Assembly (NCBI GenBank): GCA_004794785.1
Contig: SJOL01006482.1
Coordinates: 491,593 to 555,592 of the forward strand
DNA length: 64,000 nt
Direction: 5' to 3'
Source of the DNA: Opisthorchis felineus
Lineage: Eukaryota; Platyhelminthes; Trematoda; Opisthorchiida; Opisthorchiidae
The notes under the pieces: model-generated
Told to the model about the DNA's origin: nothing
Database searches by the model: none
Seen by the model: only the letters and a program-made list of their open reading frames with translations
Made by a program: the position numbers and the translations under genes
Shown: positions 11,640-23,665 of the stretch, one piece after another
Layout: each line of letters opens with the position of its first letter
Position numbering within the stretch: position 1 is the stretch's first letter

Positions 11640-11868
11640 TCATAAAGGGAACTACACACAAGGTTGCAGGAAGCTCTTCGACAGCTCACAACCGGTATCG
11701 CCCTTCTTGGAGCTCATCAGGTAGGCGCAGTCCCCGAGTTTTCGTCAACCTTATGTTCTCCTTGAACCTAAATTGGACTGATTTCGACAAATACACTCAT
11801 TTGCATATGAATTTGGTTTTCACGATAGACTCAACTAAATTCCTCGTTAATGATATTCTTCAACTGCA
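11640..11868 (-). mobile_element. Family A repeat, minus half of a head-to-head pair
   Basis: The body and hammerhead are on the minus strand. The hammerhead spans 11752-11660 with CTGATGA intact, stem II GCTC/GGGC, GATA in place of GAAA, and ACCGGTT at stem III. The GATA change hits an essential core base, so activity is unlikely. It abuts a plus-strand copy at 11873, and the inner 75 bases of the two are reverse complements. Confidence 0.8.
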
Positions 11869-11872
11869 TGTT

Positions 11873-12040
11873 TTAGTTTCCTTTATGAAAATATACTGTG
11901 ATATCTCGAATATCGTACCAACTGAAACATGAGGCGGCCTTTGTGCAGCACATTCAGTTGAAGAATATCATAAACGAGAGATTCGGTTGAGTCCCCCGTG
12001 AGAACCAAATTGATAAACAAATAAGCGTATTTGTCGGAAT
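11873..12040 (+). mobile_element. Family A repeat body, plus half of the pair
   Basis: It begins TTTCCTTTATGAAAATATAC, passes through the palindromic GATATCTCGAATATCG stretch, ACTGAAACATGAGGCGGCC, and CATTCAGTTGAAGAATATC, and ends in CAAATAAGCGTATTTGTCGG. The hammerhead that should follow is missing. Confidence 0.8.
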
Positions 12041-12733
12041 GTGGTGTCTTATTTGACTTTAATTCTGGGATGAAATGAATATTAAGCAATGGGACCAACT
12101 TGAAGTCCAAAACACTCCTGACCACACCTTGAAAGTACACACAGTATTATAGCTCGGATGCATTCCTAAGGTTAGGTCTAAAAAAATGAATGCATCTGCT
12201 TGTGATGCTGCATACAGACGAAGTATACGAGGATCACTGCACGGAGAAAATGACAAGGACTTATCTTCGTAAGTGAATGATGATTGGATGACGTGAGGGT
12301 CTTAAAGGAAAAGCATAAAAATGGTAAGAGATAGCAACCTACTGAGCTCTTTGATGGCATCGGGTCACGTTGAATAAGGTAGAATAATGACTCAAAATTA
12401 TTGACCTCAGAAATACGGATGAACCCACTAACTGAGTGGCAAGCCGTGCACACTCCGTCAAAGAAATGCTGCGATGGTCAAAATAGGAAAATATGTACCG
12501 CCAAGTACTAGTAGAGCGCAAGTTGGTGAGAATTTTCATCTTGGTTGAATTGGGTTAAGTAAGAGGAAATGGACCTCTTTAAACATCACATTACTACTCA
12601 GAGGTAGCTGCATAACGAATGTGGGAAGCAACAATTTACCGCACAAACCCAATAAAAAAGATACTCGTAGGTACAATTTCTACACAGGCTGACCAAGAAA
12701 GTTGTCGACAAATAATAAGCCGAGAAGGGTGAA

Positions 12734-12815
12734 AATTGGAGAGCCCCAAGCAGGGTGAAACTGGTCGTGGGCTGTCGAAAAGTTTTCGTGAACCTTATGA
12801 GTAGTTTCCTCCACT
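12734..12815 (+). mobile_element. Family A hammerhead fragment
   Basis: It retains stem II GCCC/GGGT, GAAA, stem III ACTGGTC and the downstream arm (GGGCTGTCGAAAAGTTTTC, AACCTTATGAGTAG). The first core box reads TTGGAGA instead of CTGATGA, and the upstream arm is gone, so it should be dead. Confidence 0.7.
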
Positions 12816-12819
12816 AAAA

Positions 12820-15690
12820 TATTGGGACAATTAATCGGGAACATTGATGAGCGAGGGTATGCGCAGAATCTTGCAGAACGAATTCAACTGAGCTGAGTGG
12901 AAAGAACCAAACGTGATGTTTTTGGCTACACTGGTATTAGTTTCAAAGAGAAGTAGCGTGTTCGGAATAGTATGCGGTAAACTAACGGAGAAGCGCATTA
13001 TTAGAAAAAAAATCATGGATGTTAGAGGATACGTATGAAAACAAGCCGCCGATGATTATCAAAGCATCGTATGGTAGATCGGATTCCGGTGGAGTAGCTA
13101 ACTTAGTGCTTTCAAACCTACAGACTAGTGATGTTAGGTATACATGCACGGTGCAAGCGGTGCATGAATTTGCGTCTATAGCGTGCAAACTAGGGAAGCA
13201 AGCATTCAACGTGGGAATAGATTGGAGTGTAATGAATGGTGGTAAGGATGTAATACACTACTCATAAGGTTGCTGAGTGCACTTCTCGAAGGTGGTGAGG
13301 ATAGTTTAATTCATGGTGCCTTCACAAAGGAGAATAAGTTTGGATCCCATGTTGTTGAACTGGCGAAAACTAAGGTAATTTGAGAACATTTCGCTAACCA
13401 ACAACAAGCTGGTGTTATGCATGTGTCTCCAACAGATTATATCAATGTTTACGCGAACTGTGAACTTGCCTTCCCAACAAGTGATAATTGCTTTTACTTT
13501 CCCAGGTGATCTGGGGTTATAACATGCTACCGTTAAAGCGAACTCAAGTCACAACCAACAGCAGCAAGCCAGATGACTGTCAAGCGGAGTTAGAAACACT
13601 GGAAGGAAAATGAGCTGTAGATGGATGTGAGAGGGAAGAAGAAAAAAGGAGACAGCGTCAAAATTACTTGGAGGTCGAGCATATCTAGTAGGGATTCCGC
13701 GTAATTTTTTGTCTTCCAATTTGGAATTTCATAGGTCCCCTTACGTCTGTGCTATGGTCTCGTTTGCTCAGGGCTTTCCCTCTTGTGATGCTTTGTGTCC
13801 GCTCCTCAAGGCTAAGGTTCATTGCTGTGGCATACTGTACCTATTCATTCACGCCTGAGTCGAACAACACGTCGTTGGTTTCGTCCATCTCAGGAGCACA
13901 AGGTGACTCCACTAGCTTGCTGACATAGTAGCTCACAGATTGCTCCAATACGAACCCGACATTGTCAATGCCCTTGAACAACATAGACAGGACTACGTTA
14001 ACAGTACAGAACACTTTGCTTCGTCCTTTACACAAAGCAGTGGGTGGTGAGGCGAGCGAAGCGTGTTACTATATTGTCGTATCGGAAAAGCCGTGACAGC
14101 GGTAAGAATGATTGATTCTGCGTTGCAGTTTAAGTGGATACATACCATCCTGACAGAACGTAATGAATGAATAAGTTGAAGAATATTGTGAAACGGAGAT
14201 TTAGGTGAATTTCGGCCTAGTCCCCTGTCAACACCAAATCAATATGCGCTTCTCGTAATTTTCGAACCCGTTCTGGAGTTAACATTGTGTGAACTGTGCT
14301 TTATGCACGGTAACGTTTGCGCGACCACAATTGATGGACTGTTCCACGACTGACTGGGGTGTACCTTGCTCAAGCGACTTTCGGACACCATTATTTTGTA
14401 AAATTTGTATGGAACGAGAAACCCTGCCAGTAAATTTTTAGACAGACTGTTTCAAAAGCGTTTTACAAAGCCAGACCTGCTCTGACCAGGGAGAAATTTG
14501 TTTGAAACACATGACAACTGCTGCCCTCATTTTGGGTTGCCTTCTGAAGGACAGCTGATGCGGAATTGGTTATCAAACGAACTGTGCCTTGAATGTAGAC
14601 GAGCCACCAATCCTGGCTGACAGCTGTCGTTCTAAATAAAATGGTTCTATTAGGAATTGTAGTTCGAATAACTGTTTACAATAAAACTGAGAATGTATAC
14701 ATTATGCTGCACTACTTGGATGATAGCAGCGAGTTATTAGAGGCTAAACAAGGCTACCAAGGCTTATGTGCACTCAGGTACTGGTAAAGGTTCCATATGG
14801 TTCAGTACCGCCTTTATGAAGGACGGTCTCCTGTACTGATAAGCACTTTGGGGACTAGGTTTATAGTCCTAAGATAACAACGTGCAAGCTTACCAAGCCG
14901 TTTATTTTAAGACAAGACACTTAGTCAGGTTTCTTGCGAAAGGCAAAGCATGAGCTCCATCTTACCCCATCTTACACAAGTACACTGAGCGAATTGCCAC
15001 TGGATTAGGTTGGGTTGTTCAGCTGTTCCTTTTTTTCGGTACATTTGAGTTCACGTGAGATAGATATTAAGGTGCCTCAAAATGTCCAAATTATCTGATA
15101 AACCTGAGGTTACCCAAATCACCCATATCCTGGTCCAGCAGCTGAACCAAGGAGCTGGTAACAAGTAGTAGTGGTGTTTGAATGAGACCACTCATAGGGT
15201 TGTACATTCAGTGGAAAGATACCACAAACCAGAGATTCTACTTGGATTTAGTCGAGCCTTCCGTTTCACTGGAAATGAGTCGTGTGAAAGCGTTTAGCAA
15301 GAAACTCTCATTGACAGAAAACCTGATATGGTGACAAGGAATACTTATTTTTAAAGCTTCGCTAACAGACAAATAGATGAAGAGCACCGGTCTCACGATG
15401 TGTTGAAACCACGACCAGTTGGACAAGTCCTACGGAAAGAACTAGCTACTGGTCGTCCAATATTAGATAGCTGAAAACAGAAACGTCCTAGTTTCTACCA
15501 TAATTAGCAAAATTGAAGCTGATGAACCACAGTCGGTTACTTTGAATAATGCACGAGAGGAATAAAGCAGGATCCAGTTATCAAAAGCTCAGTACGACCA
15601 GGAAAATGTTCGCCTCAATGCAAACTTTCCTCGTAGTTTTCCTTGTACTTGTTTAGGTTCTGAGGATATTCTGAAGTTTTGATTCTACAT
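12820..15690. other. C1GALT1 intron, two small family A fragments only
   Basis: A family A arm fragment (TACTCATAAGGTTGCTGAG, minus sense) sits at 13258-13285. A body fragment (AAGTTGAAGAATATTGTGAAACG ... CACCAAATCAATATGC, plus) sits at 14165-14262. No exon was recognised. The remaining frames look like chance. Confidence 0.5.
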
Positions 15691-16327
15691 TTCATCCAGT
15701 ATGGTTGATAGCCGAGAAGCACTGGATAGCCACCTCAACGCTGTCGGTGTTATAAGTGGTACGAATTTTACGATAAGCATTCAACCACAGAGCTGCGAGT
15801 ACCTGATCAACAGTTCTTTGATCAACAGCTCGCATTACAATGGGGTGACGAGTTCTCAGAGAAAGGCCCCGGGAAGGTTACTGGTTGTGAGTTCGGACAT
15901 CTTTCAATATTTGGGGATGCAAACTACAGATAGTTTCTAATCAAGTTAGAATGACTGTGAAATTATGCCCAGTTTTCCAGCATAGGTTGACTTTGCCTTG
16001 CATAATGAAATCCATAACTAGAATTTCCTTGTAAGACAAACCAAGCCACGTGACACTCTAAAGGGTAGTAGAGCATTTTCAGTGTGAAAGCGTTCCGGTG
16101 TATTTGAGTGACATAATGACACCAAGGGCATTTTAATAAGCTAGTCCATAGGACTAGCACCACCTGAGAAGCAACCCTTAAAACATCCTGGATGGATGCT
16201 GAAAGCAGTAACTAGGTACTGGACCAATACTGACCTCTCTGCCTTGTTTTACATAGCTGAAGTCTTCGGGGACATGAAATGAGCAAAAAAGTGGAAAAGA
16301 TACAACCTACCTTAGAGGAATACTTAC

Positions 16328-16469
16328 CTAGCCTCACGTCTTCAGCTCCTCCATGTGCTTTTCCAGCACATCTGGTGTCGTTGGCCAACCCGTTGTGTAT
16401 TCGAAGCAATGCAGCTCGGGAAATGACATAACCGCCTCCTCCGGACAAATATCCTTGTTTTACATGCGG
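16328..16469 (-). CDS. C1GALT1: C1GALT1 internal exon (VKQGYLSGGGGY)
   Basis: This exon encodes PHVKQGYLSGGGGYVISRAA and then a segment ending GGAEDVRLG. The VKQGYxSGGxGYVxS block and the downstream AEDV-x-LG block are diagnostic of C1GALT1 and related GT31 enzymes. They form part of the nucleotide-sugar and acceptor site. The acceptor is TTTTTCGTCTCACAG (exon start 16469, phase 0). The donor is an ideal CTAG followed by GTAAGT (exon end 16328, leaving one base of a codon). It has 142 bases. It joins in frame on both sides: ...GRRFR + PHVKQG, and ...VRLG + HCAEVV. Confidence 0.95.
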
Positions 16470-17555
16470 CTGTGAGACGAAAAATTGCTGGACGTTAATG
16501 GCCACAAACAAAAAAACTATGGAGTCAAGATTCCATAAAACGAACCATGAAACGTAAAGAGAAACATAGAAGACTCACTCCATGCAGATATTCTTCCCGA
16601 AACGATGCGACATAACAGGACACTCATGTCTCGAAAACTTTATGCACCACATAACTGTGTCTTCGGAAAAGTGACTGTGTTTGATGCATCATATGGGCAT
16701 GATGTCTGGTCGAACTAGCGTCCGAATTATTCAGGGAGTCACCTAAATACCGGTGAATAACCAGAATCTTTTATCCAATCAGCTATTTACTATCGTGTAG
16801 GACACGATAAATACCAGCCTATGGGTTTGTTTGTTTACGGTAAACTTGCACTCGGATCCCGAAAAGCTCAGTCACTCAAGCCTTCTCGACCTTATCGGGA
16901 CAGTGCTGCAGTTGACATCGAGGCGACCGGATGACCTGAAGTTTGGATAAGCAGTTTAACATTGCCTTATCACCACAAGCGGTTACCAGCTACCTTGAAA
17001 AAGTATCTTTGACTAAAACATTCAAATCGGTATTTTTTTGCAACAGATCTGCACCAATTAAGAAGCTTGATAGGACTTTTCGAAGTCATTAAAATACTGC
17101 TAGGCGCCATCAGCGCAAATATGACAAAGCATTCTCAATCCCTATGATATCAAGCAAATCGCCTCTACTGTTCCGTTAGCCGTCAACGCCACACGTAGCC
17201 ACCACGTTCACTTATACTCATAGCACAAGTCTAGCGAGAATGATTACAAGAAGAAGGTCAAAATTTGTGTTGGAGAAAAGTAGGGAAGCACAGCGTGCTG
17301 TCTGGTTTGTGAATGACATAAGTGTGCGGTTTGATACTCCTAACGAAGACCACAACTGGGAACTAGTGGTAAGCAACAACAACAACCCAATTCGTGGTGA
17401 ACAGGGTGGTTGGGTTGCACTGTCGTCAGACAACTAGCTTGGCTTTTGTAGTTATGTATCGTACGCCTAATAAACAGGTGGTCAAAAGAATGACTTGCCA
17501 AATTTACTCCGCTCAAGGACTGCGTAAGAAGAATGCACGTAATACAACGTCTTAC

Positions 17556-17746
17556 CCGAAATCTCCTGCCCATGATGAATGGATCGTTTGGATTGAGGTC
17601 CCGCAGTAATTTGCGAAGATTCTCTACTATCACAAAGGTGTCGTCATCTGCTTTCAGAAAGAAGTCATAGTCTGAGTACTTTTCGACAGCATGGCGTATT
17701 CCAAATTTGGTCTTGTCCCACAAGGCCTCCCGACTTTCCTCTTGAA
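17556..17746 (-). CDS. C1GALT1: C1GALT1 catalytic exon (DDD motif)
   Basis: This exon encodes QEESREALWDKTKFGIRHAV, FFLKADDDTFVIVENLRKLL and FIMGRRFR. The ADDD is the GT31 DxD-type metal and UDP-galactose binding motif. REALWDKTK and GRRF are conserved flanks in C1GALT1. The donor is TTTCGG followed by GTAAGA (end 17556, phase 0). The most likely acceptor is TTGTAGCTGCAG (start 17746), which leaves two bases to complete a codon from the preceding exon. That preceding exon, which should carry the LCWxMT and HVxxTWxxRC blocks, was not located between here and 45 kb. Confidence 0.95.
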
Positions 17747-17989
17747 CTGCAGCTACAACAAGGATAGGGATGAAAGAATGTACAAGTCTTGTTGGACAAT
17801 TTGAATTGGTGTATACACAGCGATCACACAAGTGATGGTAAAATTCGGAATGAGTCCACTCCGAAGATCAACCATATTGTACAACAAGTTTAATGACAGA
17901 TGTGCCAAGAAGCCCTTTTATTTTTGATAAGTTCGTTAGAAAAGAAGTATATTCTCGTTTTCACTGCAACAATGCTATGAGTTAAATGA

Positions 17990-18118
17990 TTCTGCTGGCG
18001 TGAGAGTCGCCAGTTCCCAGAGGGTTTCGAGCCCGCGACTTTGTGACCAGTGGCTGGAAAGTTAACCGGGCCTCGAGCTGCTGAACAGCAGTGTGACTAG
18101 GTCTCACTTAACACACCT
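17990..18118 (-). repeat. tRNA-like SINE head, weak
   Basis: On the minus strand, CTCGAGGCCCGGTTAACTTTC and GGGCTCGAAACCC are spaced like box A and box B of a tRNA. No cloverleaf with a paired acceptor stem is evident, and no SINE body follows. It lies in the C1GALT1 intron. Confidence 0.35.
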
Positions 18119-18559
18119 TGCACTTTTATGTTCACTGGTTCGGCCAAAAGAACGCCGAGGTACGCTAACATCTGTCAGGTAGCTCGATAGGAGCTTTGCA
18201 TTGAGAAGACCAAATTTTCGGAGCTTCTGTGTAAAATGCGAAAGGCTACTGATAATGAGCCAAAACATCTCTTATGTAGGCTGACGATGAAATCAAATCT
18301 TTGGAGCACTAGGGAAATTGAAATGTAGTTTTTATTCAACATCTCAAACCACTGGACCGACCACAAATTCAGAGCTTCTGAAGGGACATCGGCCGCATGG
18401 AATACACGAATGGTCTAAACTGAATGGACCAGTAGCATAAGACAGAGTTCATCGGATTTGCATAATTTGGCAAATTTCTGCGGCCCCACAAAAGTTCGAG
18501 GACGTCGAATTCATAGTGCTATTCGTAAGAAAGCGGATAGAAAACGGATAGCTACCAAT

Positions 18560-19320
18560 TAGTCCTTCTTTCCCACATTAAAGGAAAAATCCCGGCACGT
18601 ATTCTGATCAAACAGCTGGATGCTTTCTTCGACAGAGTTACAACCGCCTGTGACTCAATAAACAGGCGTTGTGTCCTGACCTTTGGACGCTCGACTGCCC
18701 TAAACCGATATCAAATTGTCAAATCCTTTAATTCCGACATAAAAGCCGGAATGAATATCTCTGGAACTACCTACATTGAGTTCATAATTGGCATTAGATG
18801 AAACAAGGTTGCAGTTGGGCTGCCACGCCGTTCAGTCTCCAACCAATTACGGTTTACACGGATGCAGTTCGTGCTTCCGAAGACTGTATGTTGATCCAGT
18901 GCTGTAGAGGGCCATCTCTTAAACTACGGATGGCTTCGGACAGAAAAGCTTCACGAGCAGAAACTTCGTATACTGCTTTCCGCGGATGGCCCTACTTTAT
19001 CCGAACATTCGGAGATGGAGTCGCAACGACTAAGCACAACATTTGCCTCGGCAACACCTCTACGTTTAAAGCTTCTGTGGGCCAGCCCAAGGTTCACAAC
19101 AATGTCACAATTCAAACTGATGGTTGCAGTGTAGCTGGCTGTGTAATTTGTTGCCACTTCGGCAGTAATCCATCTACACACACAACAACCGATAACGAAC
19201 TAAATGCCTGGACTATCACGGCGAAAATCCGGCTGGTTCACATAAACGTGTTTAGAGAAACCACAATCAGGGTTGTAATGTGTCTGAATTTGGTGATGTT
19301 TTCAATAGTGCAGGGTAAAT
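18560..19320 (+). other. Open, coding-like stretch of unknown nature
   Basis: The plus strand has an unusually stop-poor region here. One frame before 18800 reads ...LIKQLDAFFDRVTTACDS... and a 174-codon frame covers 18798-19322. I recognise no domain. It is antisense to the C1GALT1 intron and directly precedes a minus-strand SINE copy. It could be a decayed retroelement or a chance frame. The only argument for coding is length. Confidence 0.2.
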
Positions 19321-19515
19321 AAAAATTAAATCATATCAAGCGTTCAGCTGTAATAACCGTTCGGTACATAGCTGCCATGCCACCCAAAGGAACCACGAGG
19401 GCTGAGATACTGTAAGGTTGCGAAGCCCAGACGGGAGTGATCGAGATGCAGAGGCTGGGTTCGGATCACGGACCTTCCGTTCAGTAAGTTGGCACCTTAA
19501 CCACTGAGCTACCTC
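19320..19515 (-). mobile_element. tRNA-derived SINE copy (SINE C)
   Basis: On the minus strand, the head has box A TAGCTCAGTGGTTAAGG (about 19511-19495) and box B GATCCGAACCC (about 19467-19457). The body that follows, GGGCTTCGCAACCTTACAG then CAGCCCTCGTGGTTCC and GGGTGGCATGGCAGC, is shared with 46.7-46.9 and 49.7-49.85 kb. It ends in an A/T-rich tail around 19320. This is the best preserved pol III promoter in the family. The copy lies in the C1GALT1 intron in the sense orientation. Confidence 0.75.
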
Positions 19516-20320
19516 GAGTTGATAGTACCGGGTAACGAACCACGAGTGTTCTTCTCACGGCAAATTAGAAAGCTCAACGAAATTCACTTACAGTGCCTGT
19601 GCGACATCCTTTGGATCCAGTGAATCCCGAAAATCGCATTCTAAAACAACCCATCTACGGTAAGTTGAAGAATGGAGGTCGAACTTGAGGACGGGGGAAA
19701 TTTGGCTCCTATGACAACCTTCAATTATTACGGAACTTTGACATCTGAAAAAATGACCTGGCAAACTGCTAGCTGATCAGGCATGAAGAGTATTGAAGCA
19801 CATAGCAATGGTCGAAAGCGAACGTGTCATCCGAAAGTGCAATTACAGCTACATGGACCTGCGTAGTTCCTGGAAACACCCACTGATATTCTAGACCACC
19901 ACGAAAGAGTCGGCAGGTTGTCCAAGGTATGTTTGCTCATATTTCTAATCAACACCAGAAAGACTTCACTAGCATTTTACAACATGGCAATACATTATCA
20001 CCAGACTACTGGTTCAACATCAGGCTATCAACTTCCAGCTGAATAGCGGGGTAAAGAGCATCTTCAGCGATTATTCTTCGGGTAGTTTGTTTGAGCGACA
20101 CGCACCATTCCTCTGCAGCTTGAAGGAAATGTCGTGCGGTGCCAGAACTCCGGTAGTGCTAGTGTTCATTGTTATATCGTTGTGTTTATACCGACTTGTA
20201 GCTCTCTACAAGCCCATGCGTGTTTGTCTTTCTATCTTATACTTCCTGATTTAGCTCGCTATCATTGGTTTGCGCGTACCGTCAAATTCAGCCCCCCATG
20301 AACTGATCGTGGTTTACAAA

Positions 20321-20342
20321 CCAATCAATCAATCAATCGATT
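20321..20342. repeat. (CAAT)n run, probable 3' tail of the RTE LINE
   Basis: Four to five tandem CAAT units (TTGATTG on the minus strand). RTE-type LINEs commonly end in short tandem repeats. This sits where the 3' end of the minus-strand element is expected, about 0.4 kb past its C-terminal domain. Assignment as the tail is inference. Confidence 0.55.
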
Positions 20343-20716
20343 AATTTGTCAGCCATAAACCGTGTACCATAGGCACATTAGTTGCAGCCGCGACAGTCTC
20401 TTTTACCGGGAGGTGGGTGTGTGGGATATACAGCCAAGCCTTTGAGGCGATGACATGTTTGGTTAGTTCGGGAACTGGGTAGCTATGCATAGAAAGCGAT
20501 AGGTTTGATGCACGAGCGCCACTAACTGCGCGATTGAGCCAGTTCTGCCAGTGTCATTAACTATTGGTGAATTGAGCCAGAGGGTCCCCATCTAGGAAGG
20601 CGGCAGTTGTCAACCCGACTAAGTTTACTGGTCGGTGTTTTGATACTTCGTTGCTGGGTCATACACTGTCAGCCTCTCCACCACTTCCACTCAGCACAGG
20701 GCTGCGGGAAAATAGC

Positions 20717-20980
20717 TTAGCGAGACAGATGGTCTACTGACATGCGGAGTACGTGTCCTAACCAGCGTAACCTTTGAAGCGTGAGTAATTCACCTATCGC
20801 GGGAGATATAATTCTTCCTAGGACCATCTGCCGTATCTCAGTAGTACCAATCCGATGTTCCCACCAGACCTGACCAATGCTTGGGAGACACCGATGGTCA
20901 AACACTGACAGCTTTTGTACGTCCTCTGCGTGTAGAGGCAACGTCTCTGATTCATAAGACTGTATGGACCGCACTACCAC
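20717..20980 (-). pseudogene. RTE LINE C-terminal domain
   Basis: The frame reads SYESETLPLHAEDVQKLSVF, then DHRCLPSIGQVWWEHRIG and LQRLRWLGHVLRM, and stops soon after. This is the thumb and C-terminal region found in trematode RTE elements (usually ...LYGCETWPLR-x-ED-x-RRLxVFDHRCLR...). The normal LYGCETW is altered to QSYESET. A premature stop follows HLSR, where intact relatives continue for another 60-80 residues. Confidence 0.85.
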
Positions 20981-21015
20981 AGCGTAAACTCTACCCTTGA
21001 CAAACTGACGTCACT

Positions 21016-21951
21016 TCAGTGACATAAGTGTCGGAGGTTGGCAAAGTCTCCCCTGGCCTTCCCTATACGAGAAGTAATCTCATCTCCAAACAGTACATCA
21101 GAACTTATGCAACTGTCCGGATAAACAAATTTATCTACCACGTCGATTGGCTCTTCTGCAAGCAAGAGGTTGGGGTTTGATACCACCCAGTGTTGCAGCA
21201 GTGCTTTAAAATTTGCAGGTGTGAAGCGCATACCCAACCGTGCGGTAAAACCACTTAGGTTATTTAAAATGGTTTGCACTTTTGAAAAATTTGAACTAAG
21301 GATAGCAATATCTTCCGCGTACTCAATGTCTGTGAGCAAAGGTCCCGGGAGCATTTCGACCAACGAGGTAGGCAAAGGAATTTCAAGCAGCACATCAATA
21401 AAAAAGTTGAGGAGGAAAAGCGGAACAGATCAGCCTCGTTTTACACAGCTGGATGCGGTGCACTCGAGCGAAACCTTGCTGTTTACTTGTATCCGTCTAA
21501 AGTGATTTGCATACGGTGTCCTCATAAGGGATATAAATTTGGAAGGGACACTATTGACCACCAGACACTGCCAAAGTTTCCTACGATCAACAGGGTCAAA
21601 AGTAGCCTCCAGCTCAAGAAAAATGATCAACGTGGGATGTTTGGGAGAGTGTCACTGTTCAAGAACGTGTCTCAAGGTATAGATATGGTCAATGCATCCT
21701 CGGCCAAGACGAAACCCAGTTTGATTCTCACAAACCTGTATCGGCGGATAATCGACCAACCTGCACAAAATAAAGCCAGAGAGCAAACTAGATGCGAGGG
21801 ACACCACACTGATTCCACGATGATCTTCAAATGACGCTCTTGTCCCGTTTTTGATGACTTGGATGACGGTCGAGGCACTCCATTTCGCTGGTATTTCGTT
21901 TTCGCTCCAAATCTCCCGCAGGAGGGTCGCCAGACTGTTCTCCGGGACCAC
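21016..21951 (-). pseudogene. RTE LINE reverse transcriptase domain, inactivated
   Basis: Three successive frames cover the reverse transcriptase. 21951-21652 carries EDHRGISVVSLASSLLSGFI and ENQTGFRLGRGCIDHIYTLR (RT fingers). 21630-21430 carries FLELEATFDPVDRRKLWQCL (motif A). 21393-21016 carries YAEDIAILSSNFSKVQTIL (motif C). Motif A normally reads FLDxxxAFD and motif C YADD. Here the first Asp of each is Glu, besides two frameshifts. The enzyme, which copies LINE RNA into DNA at a nicked target, cannot be functional from this copy. Confidence 0.9.
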
Positions 21952-22296
21952 ACCACATTCCTAAAAGGATTTGGAGTTCACAGTATCCGGGCCGCGTGCC
22001 GTGTCACGTTGTAGGAATGATATGTGACGCCAGCTTCCTGTTGTTGAGGGTGAGCTGGGTTCTTCTAGAGTTTTTGTAAGACAGCTAGCAGAAATGCTGT
22101 TTGAAATCTTCAGCTCATCATTCGAAATAAGGATTTTATGGGTGAATTTCCATTTGCGTCTTCGCATACTGTTTCGCTGACACGACTTCTTTTGGACGGT
22201 TGATAGAATCAGCTAAAATATGGCGTAACTGCTGCCCGCAGCGGAAGCCTTCTCCATCTCCTAGACCTTCACGATCCACCAGCGTCGTCTCTCATT

Positions 22297-22575
22297 CTAC
22301 AAGCTCCTGATCATCCGAAGTTTAAGGGATCTATGAGTGCCTTCATAGTGGCTAGTTGCTGGTATGGTCTTCCTGGTAGAAATAGGATCAGCCAATCTCG
22401 AGAACACACACTGCTGGTGAAATCCAGTCTGATACCTAGGACAGATATTTCCGAAAGCCATGAGCGAAACTTCTTTAACGCGCTTCCATTTAGCCTCCAA
22501 CGAATCTTCAGCACTATCACGACTGTACGTTTCCAGCAGCTTCACAGCCAGATCACCTCGATACACCCGAGACAC
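22297..22575 (-). pseudogene. RTE LINE linker region between endonuclease and RT
   Basis: The frame reads MSRVYRGDLAVKLLETYSRD and EAKWKRVKEVSLMAFGNICP. Such a segment links the endonuclease and the reverse transcriptase in trematode RTE elements. The matching DNA on the inverted copy stops at 31686, within this segment (here at about 22443). Confidence 0.7.
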
Positions 22576-22667
22576 TGGGACATGTCGAAGTTGACGAATG
22601 GAGTTGCTTTGCTTTTCTGCGCAATAATGACCGAAGGCGAACTAATAAGCCTGCTAGCACAATGGCA

Positions 22668-23665
22668 TTATCGGAGTCCAGTTGCGTAACCCAGAAGGAA
22701 CGGCATTCTCCGATTGAGGCTGACAGCCACGTGATCTAACTGAGTCCATGACTGTCTTGCGGTTGTTAGCCTCCAAGGAACTGGATATGAGTGTTTGTGC
22801 TGAGAGTTCTTACTGGTCAGGAACAGACTATGATCAGCACACAACCGAAGAAGTCGCTCCCCATCATCCGTACGCTGAGCGTCGACTTGAAGTCTGCCAT
22901 CTAAGTGTACTACTTTCGGGCTTCGTCGTCCAACTTGGGCATTCACAACACTCTCCAGGATCCATCTTCATCGACAGCATATCAGCCTCCAGGATTACTG
23001 TATCCGTCCCTCTTGTTGACCGAAGTAGTCGCGATAGGTGTTGATAAAACCCGTCTTTCCCATACTCGGAACTGCAGTCTTTCGCAACGTAGGCTGATAC
23101 AACAAATAAACACGGCTTACTGCATCAACCTACATTGGTCTTAATTGAGCCAGACAACCGCACAGCGCAAAGACGACATGCTTACTGCGATTTAGTCCAG
23201 TAAAGCGCTCTCAGCCTCGGAGATGAGTGCAATTCCCACACTGTAGATACAACGAGCCATTGCTTCAGGATCACCACATATCCGAAGGGTGAAATGTGGA
23301 ACATCTGAGCTCGTCCTAAACTGCTTGAGGTGCATGACTGAAGTGGGATCTTGCATGCGCGTTTCGGAGACACAACATACATCGACAGAGAGGGAAAGCA
23401 AGGTTTCAGTAAGAGATGCCTGTTGCTCGATTTGACAGACAGTATGGATATTGAAGGCTGCAACGTGAATCATATCTTTTGAGGTTAGTAAGTGATTATT
23501 TTGTTTCATTTTTCTGAGCGATAGTTTAAACACGGAACACTGGCTAGGGGACTGCCAGACGGGTTTATCGCACTGCATCATTCCGTAGCTGGGGAGAGAG
23601 TATGTGGGACGGCCGGTGAGCAAAGAGCTGCAAGGGCGAATAATACTTCCCGGTTGCCCAAGCAT
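22668..23665 (-). pseudogene. RTE LINE endonuclease region with shared stop and 14-bp deletion
   Basis: The frame at 23665-23192 includes MIHVAAFNIHTVCQIEQQAS and VDVCCVSETRMQDPTSVM (the endonuclease N-terminal strand and the Glu motif region), then ends at a TAA after ALLD, where relatives have Trp and continue. Further on, SAYVAKDCSSEYGKDGFYQH and LDHVAVS are visible. Relative to the copy at 31168-31575, 14 bases are missing just after LDHVAVS. This shifts the frame and removes the YRWRAS motif. The TAA is common to both copies. Confidence 0.88.

Noticed and set aside
17240..17437. Plus-strand frames overlapping the C1GALT1 exons (17240-17437, 17394-17609)
   Set aside because: They are antisense shadows of the real minus-strand exon and its intron.
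19441..19515. A functional tRNA gene on the minus strand
   Set aside because: Boxes A and B are present, but no seven-base acceptor stem pairs, and the downstream body is a SINE shared with other loci.
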